A stretch of DNA of 63,602 bases from positions 1 to 63,602 of the forward strand of contig NZ_AUMW01000021.1 of the NCBI RefSeq assembly GCF_000430885.1, written 5' to 3'. The DNA comes from Desulfotruncus alcoholivorax DSM 16058 (GTDB lineage: Bacteria; Bacillota; Desulfotomaculia; Desulfotomaculales; Desulfallaceae). Positions 58,439-63,602 of the stretch are shown one piece after another; the stretch's first letter is position 1, and each line of letters starts with the position of its first letter. A model generated the notes under the pieces. It did not search any database and was not told where the DNA came from. It saw only the letters and a list, made by a program, of their open reading frames with translations. The position numbers and the translations under genes are program-made.

Positions 58439-59140
58439 TTATTTTATGTCAATATATTTTTTGTCCCCAGTATCATATACTTTGGCGTTATATCTGATGA
58501 CTATGTCATTGATTGCCTCTATAACCTGGCCGGTTAGACCTAATTTTTCCGCGATTTTCATGTCAATTAGGAATGTAGCTTCTTGATATTTTTTATCTTG
58601 AGGCATTCCTATTTGTTCCTCAAAAAGATAGAGTTTAATTGATTCTTTATTTTTGTAGTTTTCCAGTAGGAAAATGTTTTTTCTGTATATTTTCAGCCTC
58701 TGGTCAAAACTTAGCGTATATTTTACTTTGTTGTAATGAATCCCGGCCTCTTTAAAGGCAAAAATACCGCCGGTGTCTACCAGGTATAAATTAATATTTT
58801 TTTCGTCCTTAAAGGAGATGTTATTTTCACAGAGAAGTCCCATAGTGACGCATTCATCCAATATTTTCTTGAATTCTACTTCGCTAAGCCCTCCCATTTT
58901 TCTTTGTATCTGGCTTTCTTCAGCCACGAGCATTTCATTAACTATTTTTATTAGTTCAAGATGCATCTCATTTAACGTCCAGGTGCGAAAGAAACCGGCC
59001 ATGGTTTCTTCGTAGACGTATCCTTTAATTTCCGGTTCCACTTCCTCACTAAGGTCCGGCCTTATATTATATCTTCTCCCCACAACTCTAATTAACTGAT
59101 TGCAATAATATATAGACTCATAGTTTTTAATAAGTTCCAT
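58439..59140 (-). CDS. Unknown element protein (233 residues)
   Basis: The first part (YCNQLIRVVGRRYNIRPDLSEEVEPEIKGYVYEETMAGFFRTWTLNEMHLELIKIVNEML) and the rest (LLCENNISFKDEKNINLYLVDTGGIFAFKEAGIHYNKVKYTLSFDQRLKIYRKNIFLLENY) show no family I recognise. A helical N-terminal part is followed by a strand-rich part, a layout often seen in winged-helix plus nuclease-like replication-relaxation proteins of conjugative elements. It is encoded next to such a gene (59191). AT-rich codon use. Confidence 0.6.
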   Translation of the reverse strand: MELIKNYESIYYCNQLIRVVGRRYNIRPDLSEEVEPEIKGYVYEETMAGFFRTWTLNEMHLELIKIVNEMLVAEESQIQRKMGGLSEVEFKKILDECVTMGLLCENNISFKDEKNINLYLVDTGGIFAFKEAGIHYNKVKYTLSFDQRLKIYRKNIFLLENYKNKESIKLYLFEEQIGMPQDKKYQEATFLIDMKIAEKLGLTGQVIEAINDIVIRYNAKVYDTGDKKYIDIK

Positions 59141-59190
59141 GTGAATGGGCAGCAGGTTTAATTCTGCTGCCCGTCACCCCTTTCATATTA

Positions 59191-59844
59191 TTACTTTTTC
59201 ACCGGGTCTGAAATTAGATTTGCAAAATTTATATTTTTATTCATCAGCATTATATCTGTTGTGAACCTTTTTCCGTTTGGTGTTAGCACTTTGGCTTCCT
59301 CAATGGTGGGAAATATATAAATATCACCCTCCGGATTTATGTTTTCTCCACGCCTCGGCGCATCAATAAGAAGCATAGTTTTTTCGTTTTTTGTCCCAGA
59401 TAGATATACCATTTCAGCATAAACATTTTTTTTAACTTTACTACGTTTGGTCTTTACAAGATTCCATTCAAAACCGGGCAATTCTTTTTTTGTCCTGGCG
59501 TAAAAAGCACCTAGCATCGCCAGCCTACAAGCTTCATTTGCGTTTCTGGGCAGTGTTGATAATGAATTTACCCATAGCTTGAACAACATGCTGGGAGTTG
59601 AGTATGTTGTAATTTCAATACACTTAACCAGATGGGCTTCCCACATTTTAACCATTAGCTTTTGCGCTATGCCCCTTGAACAGCCTAAAAGAATAGCGAT
59701 TGTTGATACCGGAAGGTATTCTGCTTCTTTTAGATATTTAAGCGTTTCCTCAACTTTGTTATTGTATTTAATATTTCTTATATCCACCGGGTATTTTAAA
59801 TACTTTACAGTTGTTCCCAATGCAAAGGCACTGTCTCTACTCAA
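59191..59844 (-). CDS. Winged-helix protein, possibly replication-relaxation type
   Basis: This encodes 217 residues. Residues about 30-75 form a winged helix (VEETLKYLKEAEYLPVSTIAILLGCSRGIAQKLMVKMWEAHLVKCIEI). The C-terminal half (YARTKKELPGFEWNLVKTKRSKVKKNVYAEMVYLSG, TMLLIDAPRRGENINPEGDIYIFPTIEEAKVL) might be the restriction-fold part of replication-relaxation proteins. The assignment is weak. It lies between the S1-repeat gene and the unknown gene at 58439, all on the minus strand. Confidence 0.5.
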   Translation of the reverse strand: MSRDSAFALGTTVKYLKYPVDIRNIKYNNKVEETLKYLKEAEYLPVSTIAILLGCSRGIAQKLMVKMWEAHLVKCIEITTYSTPSMLFKLWVNSLSTLPRNANEACRLAMLGAFYARTKKELPGFEWNLVKTKRSKVKKNVYAEMVYLSGTKNEKTMLLIDAPRRGENINPEGDIYIFPTIEEAKVLTPNGKRFTTDIMLMNKNINFANLISDPVKK

Positions 59845-59866
59845 CTTCAGTCACCACCACCGTATA

Positions 59867-60832
59867 TTACTCAGCTTTTTTCTCATCCTCGTTAATATCC
59901 GCTAATTCGTTAATGATAATGTTGCCGGCAGCTATTTTTTTCGCTTTATCAAATCCGCCCAGGGTTCTTATTTCATTGCCGCCAGGGGTTATTTCATTAC
60001 GTCTTTTACTCCTCTTTTTGGCGCGCTCACGCCTTCTGTCGCTTATCCTGCGGGAATTATAGTAAATCAGGTGTAGGCGGCGGTTTTCAGGGTCGAAGCT
60101 TAATACCTGAAATTTTACGGATTCGCCTACTTTGTAGGTATTGTTGCTTTTATAATACGCGAGGCCTATCATGCCGGGCTTAACTTCTATAAATGCCTGA
60201 TTGTCTTTTATTGCTACCACCCGGCCTGATACGGACTCTCCCCTGTTGTATTTTTGTTTTTCCCAGGGATTTACGGGGTCCACCACTATTGTTTTCTTTG
60301 ATTTATCCAGTTGGGTAACGATGACCCCAATCTGACTGCCTTCTTTGTATTGGTCTTCCAGGTACACGCCATTGGAAAGCATTGCTTTTTCTTGCGGGAT
60401 TTTCACGATGACTCCGCCGCCAATGTCCACATACACATTCCGTTTAACTGCCCGCACTATAGCGGGGATTACCTCGCCCTGAGCCAGCTGGTTTAATAGC
60501 TTTTTAAGGTTGCTCTCCACGATATCTTTACGGCTGACATAAACAGCTAAGTTCTTTTTGTCTACTTTGGTTACCTTACAGGTTATTACTTGTCCGGTAA
60601 AACAATCAATTAGTGATCTTTCCGGCAATCCACTTTCGCTAAATGTGCAAATGCCGGTTATGCCTGGTTTATCATCGAATGCCAACTCCCAGCCTTCGTC
60701 CTCGCCGTCTTCCCTTATTGTGTGGACTACTTCCGCCTCGATGAGTTTTCCAGTTTCATAGGATTCATAAAAATCTCCCCACAGATCAATGTCCCTCAGC
60801 TTTAATCCTTCCGGTGCGATTTTAAATTCCAT
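59867..60832 (-). CDS. Protein with S1-like repeats
   Basis: This encodes 321 residues from the ATG at 60832 (AAAGGA eight bases upstream; an ATG nine bases before it overlaps the site). S1-type OB folds are visible: about 35-110 (GKLIEAEVVHTIREDGEDEGWELAF, ITCKVTKVDKKNLAVYVSRKD), 120-200 (GEVIPAIVRAVKRNVYVDIGGGVIVKIPQEKAML) and 205-270 (GESVSGRVVAIKDNQAFIEVKPGMIGLAYYKS). A basic, Arg-rich tail (RRISDRRRERAKKRSKRRNE) follows. S1 repeats bind RNA; such a protein is unusual among transfer genes. It lies 17 bases behind the coupling-protein gene. Confidence 0.75.
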   Translation of the reverse strand: MEFKIAPEGLKLRDIDLWGDFYESYETGKLIEAEVVHTIREDGEDEGWELAFDDKPGITGICTFSESGLPERSLIDCFTGQVITCKVTKVDKKNLAVYVSRKDIVESNLKKLLNQLAQGEVIPAIVRAVKRNVYVDIGGGVIVKIPQEKAMLSNGVYLEDQYKEGSQIGVIVTQLDKSKKTIVVDPVNPWEKQKYNRGESVSGRVVAIKDNQAFIEVKPGMIGLAYYKSNNTYKVGESVKFQVLSFDPENRRLHLIYYNSRRISDRRRERAKKRSKRRNEITPGGNEIRTLGGFDKAKKIAAGNIIINELADINEDEKKAE

Positions 60833-60849
60833 TTCTACCATCCTTTCTT

Positions 60850-63234
60850 TTAAAATAATGGTGATGAAACACTAAACCCCTGGGCGTCAATGTCTTCAGA
60901 TTCCGCCCCGGGGTTTTCGGCATCTTTAGTCTTGGTGCTTTCCGGCTGTTTTTCTTTATCCACGTTTTCATCTTTATTTTCCGTTGCAGGTTGTTCTTCA
61001 GGGCTCCATAATATTTGCGCAAAGCCATTCCGAATATTTTCAATGTACTCTACTTCCGGTTGTTCTCTGGACGGCCCGTGATCAGTATCTTTTTCCACCT
61101 CCGCTATTTTCTTAAATAGCTCAATGCTGCCTGATGTTGCTGGCGCTTCTTCATATTTTTTTGCCGCCAAAAATACAGGGACAGATTCTTGGCCTGTTGT
61201 CAGTTTACGGCTTGATTCCTCAGATTCTTGCGTCCTCTCTCTTTCATCAATTTCCGGCAGGCTTATCTCAAATCCCCGTGCCGGTATGGCATGTTCCACC
61301 GGCAGTTTACCGCATTGTTGTATTTGCCTCGCCTGCGGTAATTGTGTCCAGCCCACTTTACGTAAGTATAGCGGATAGGACCACTGCAAAAGCGCAATTG
61401 CATCTTTGGGGTCCAGCCTTAATATTTCGTCCGTGGTCATAAGCGGGCGCTCGACAACTACACGCACTTTTTTCTTGAATTCAAACATATGTTTAACCGG
61501 TACGGTTAAGTCTTCGCTTACCCGTTCCATTTCCACCGCGGCCGCACCCAGTTTGGCGCTGAACATTTTGGCCAGGTCCTCGTCGGCCGGCGCTACCCCG
61601 ATGAGCAGTACCGTCGGGCAGTTACCTAAAATTGTGCTTGCGTCGTTCACTCCGTATACAGATTCTAATTGCTTTATGGTCTGTAAAATCATCTGGATAT
61701 GAATACCCTTGCTTCTTGCTGTTGAAATAATTTCCGGCAGGCCCGGTATAATGCCGACATTGGCCATTTCATCCCAGATGTTTCTGACCGGTACCGGGAG
61801 TTTCTGGCCGGGGTTGGTAAAAGCAAGTTTGTCGAGACGTTTGAACAAGAACTTGTAAAAGATAGATAGTATCGGCTTGAGGTACACCCCCTCCCCCCCG
61901 GTCGGGATTATTAGAAATAAAGCTGTTTTTTTGCGCCCGATGGCGTTTAGATCAATTTCCTGCCGGCTCATCAACGCTGCCAGCGCCGCTGTGGTTAAAT
62001 TTTTCAGTACCGCGGTCAAGTTTGATACGGCATATTCGTAGTTTTTCTTGACTACGCCCCGCCAGCGTTCGTAAATTGTCGGGCTTATTTTACCGGACCT
62101 GTACGCTTCCCGGAATCGCTCGTCCAATTTTTCCTCCGGCCAAGCGGCCAGGGTCATTATAGACCGCATGTGTTGTTGTTCAACCGGAAAGTCGCCTTTT
62201 AACAGCCCGATCATGGCTTCCATAAGCTCCATAGCTTTCAGCATAAAATAGGAATCGCTGCCGCCGGCCGCATTCTTAGATAGAGTGTCGATCATTTCCG
62301 AGATTTCAGCATCATCAAGACACTCAATTACCGGGTTCCATCTGTGGCTGTGCTCCGGTTGCATGAAGTTTAATACCCACACATTCTCGTAACCCTGTTG
62401 TTTTAACCAATTGCCGGTGGCTTCAAATAATTCACCTTTGGGGTCAATAACTACAATACTTTGCCCTTCGGCTACGGCAGATATTATATTGCCGATTACG
62501 ACACTAAAAGATTTACCGGAGCCGGTACCGCCGAACACAATCATGTGCGGCGCTGTTTTGGGGGTATTGTCGGGCGTTTTTTCAAAGTTTACCCGGATAA
62601 TCTTGCCTTCCAGTTCGCCTATAAGGTTGCCCCCGGGGAATTTAACCCGGTCAGATAGTTTTTGTTCCCGGGGTACGGGTGGGCCAAACTCGCAAAACTG
62701 TTTGATATCCCGTAGCCCGGCCCAGCGGGATGTGCCGTAGGCCGGGTTATCTACTATCTTCAGACCGTGGATACGGGTTGAGCTGTTCTTTTGCCATCTT
62801 TTTAAACGCCACACCAGGTAACCGATACTAGACCCGGAGGCTAATATTGTGTTCAGCCATAGCCATATGTGTTTTATTTCCGGATAGGTAAGTGCTTCGG
62901 TTGGTTTTATCAGCCAGGCCCAGCCAGCCTGGACAGGATTGGATAGATACCAAGACCATTGCTTGACATGTGCTGCAGCTGCGGCCTTCTGTTCAGGAGC
63001 GGAAAACAGGCTTATCCCGGACCACCATGTTTGAAGGTCAAAAATAGCGGCTGATACGGTTCCCAGCGCCCAAACATCAGCAAAATAAAAAAGCGGCACG
63101 GTTACTGGTAAACTTCCCAGAAGCAGCGCGGCTTTTTTATGATTGTTGGCCCATTTTTTAAGTGAGTCCACTATAGCTGTGTAATTTAGCGGCAGTTTAA
63201 TAACGGCCGGCTCTCGAAATTTGTTACCTGGCAA
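60850..63234 (-). CDS. Type IV secretion coupling protein (VirD4/TraG family)
   Basis: This encodes 794 residues from a TTG at 63234 with GGAGG eight bases upstream, overlapping the upstream gene by 11 bases. Two N-terminal membrane regions (ALLLGSLPVTVPLFYFADVWALGTVSAAIFD; IWLWLNTILASGSSIGYLVWRL), Walker A (MIVFGGTGSGKSFSVVIGNII), Walker B-like VVIDPKGELFEATG and the TraG C-terminal box (IWDEMANVGIIPGLPEIISTARSKGIHIQMILQTIKQL) are present. The protein is the ATPase that links the relaxosome to the conjugation channel. The last 130 residues are a charged tail rich in Glu and Pro. It is the clearest sign that the right part is a conjugative element. Confidence 0.93.
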   Translation of the reverse strand: MPGNKFREPAVIKLPLNYTAIVDSLKKWANNHKKAALLLGSLPVTVPLFYFADVWALGTVSAAIFDLQTWWSGISLFSAPEQKAAAAAHVKQWSWYLSNPVQAGWAWLIKPTEALTYPEIKHIWLWLNTILASGSSIGYLVWRLKRWQKNSSTRIHGLKIVDNPAYGTSRWAGLRDIKQFCEFGPPVPREQKLSDRVKFPGGNLIGELEGKIIRVNFEKTPDNTPKTAPHMIVFGGTGSGKSFSVVIGNIISAVAEGQSIVVIDPKGELFEATGNWLKQQGYENVWVLNFMQPEHSHRWNPVIECLDDAEISEMIDTLSKNAAGGSDSYFMLKAMELMEAMIGLLKGDFPVEQQHMRSIMTLAAWPEEKLDERFREAYRSGKISPTIYERWRGVVKKNYEYAVSNLTAVLKNLTTAALAALMSRQEIDLNAIGRKKTALFLIIPTGGEGVYLKPILSIFYKFLFKRLDKLAFTNPGQKLPVPVRNIWDEMANVGIIPGLPEIISTARSKGIHIQMILQTIKQLESVYGVNDASTILGNCPTVLLIGVAPADEDLAKMFSAKLGAAAVEMERVSEDLTVPVKHMFEFKKKVRVVVERPLMTTDEILRLDPKDAIALLQWSYPLYLRKVGWTQLPQARQIQQCGKLPVEHAIPARGFEISLPEIDERERTQESEESSRKLTTGQESVPVFLAAKKYEEAPATSGSIELFKKIAEVEKDTDHGPSREQPEVEYIENIRNGFAQILWSPEEQPATENKDENVDKEKQPESTKTKDAENPGAESEDIDAQGFSVSSPLF

Positions 63235-63577
63235 CTGAAGCACCTCCAATATTGCCTGACGGTACGACCCGCACCGCTATTTCATCTTGCAGTCCCATTT
63301 CCTCCAGTATGTTTTTACTGACATAAATCAGGTCCAGCTCACCCATTTCGGCTATATTTTCTTTAAACCTGACTTTTTTAACCGTTTCCTTTTCGTAAAA
63401 GAAGCTGGTAACATATCCGCCGGGCGGGAAATCTTTTTTACCCGGTGCCAGCTGTAAGATAATTTCGTCGCCAATGTTCATTTTATCCAGCAGAGCAAGG
63501 GGCATGTACAGCTTGCCAATGCGATCCATGTTATCCGTAAAACATGCTTTTGTTTTAGTTGTTTTTCGCAGGCGCAT
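63224..63577 (-). CDS. AbrB-like protein with two similar halves
   Basis: This encodes 117 residues from the ATG at 63577 (GGAG six bases upstream; an ATG four codons earlier overlaps the site). Two similar halves (NMDRIGKLYMPLALLDKMNIGDEIILQL and NIAEMGELDLIYVSKNILEEMGLQDEIAVRV) each resemble the swapped-hairpin AbrB/SpoVT fold, so the protein may be a fused dimer. It probably controls the transfer operon, which begins here or upstream, past the window. The stop lies inside the start of the coupling-protein gene. Confidence 0.6.
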   Translation of the reverse strand: MRLRKTTKTKACFTDNMDRIGKLYMPLALLDKMNIGDEIILQLAPGKKDFPPGGYVTSFFYEKETVKKVRFKENIAEMGELDLIYVSKNILEEMGLQDEIAVRVVPSGNIGGASVAR

Positions 63578-63602
63578 GATAAACTCCATTATTTTTTTGT
63601 TT

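Overview
The window looks like a chromosomal segment of a spore-forming, probably anaerobic Firmicute of the Desulfotomaculum/Peptococcaceae type. This is inferred from a SigI-type sigma factor with an RsgI-type anti-sigma factor, a gerA germinant-receptor remnant, the Firmicutes triad DUF1659-DUF2922-YvrJ, a split FeoB, strong AGGAGG ribosome sites with frequent TTG/GTG starts, and low-GC DNA broken by very GC-rich non-coding blocks. No tRNA, rRNA or CRISPR array was found.

Layout. (1) 1-3.3 kb: the start of a ParA/CpsD-like ATPase that runs off the left edge abuts a 5'-truncated OLD/TOPRIM nuclease gene followed by an intact UvrD-like helicase, i.e. a broken Gabija-like defence locus. (2) 3.3-5.0 kb: an AlbA-type (Schlafen-like) ATP-binding protein. 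(3) 5.2-8.0 kb: a GC-rich block of long palindromes around a small SWIM zinc-finger gene. A second, diverged copy lies in inverted orientation at 35.4-37.5 kb. (4) 8.1-9.8 kb: an XRE-ImmA/IrrE metallopeptidase gene overlapped by an unknown partner gene. (5) 10.1-12.1 kb: a small-gene cluster (M15 peptidase, YvrJ, DUF2922, DUF1659) and a gerA fragment. (6) 12.2-35.1 kb: a cell-envelope and metal-homeostasis region with small polytopic membrane proteins, two heavy-metal P-type ATPases with a CadC-like repressor, RsgI, a Fur-boxed split feoB with a Cys-rich small gene, an IS110 element separating it from feoA, SigI and a degenerate SigI/RsgI pair, a two-component system, a chemoreceptor, and three secreted proteins that all end in Cys-Trp.

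(7) 37.7-47.9 kb: a phage-derived module read mostly leftward. It has an O-like replication protein with iterons inside its gene, a Rad50-like ATPase, a RecA-like ATPase, a rusA pseudogene, a divergent lysogeny switch with operator repeats, an ImmA-like protease and a large serine recombinase. No structural or lysis genes are present, so it is a prophage remnant or satellite. (8) 48.0-63.6 kb: one side of an integrative conjugative element. It has a tyrosine recombinase at its edge, then RadC, ArdC, a primase zinc finger, SSB, HicBA and a MazF-type pair, a triple-S1 protein, a VirD4/TraG coupling protein and an AbrB-like protein. The rest of the transfer genes would lie beyond the right edge.

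The most unusual content is non-coding. Two intervals of about 0.7 kb in the otherwise tightly packed conjugative element (49.17-49.87 and 57.70-58.34 kb) consist of consecutive hairpins with different stems but recurring loop sequences. The paired GC-rich blocks at 5.2-8.0 and 35.4-37.5 kb are built from long palindromes with conserved loops and flank a 27-kb segment as inverted repeats. None of these could be tied to a known RNA or element family by reading alone.
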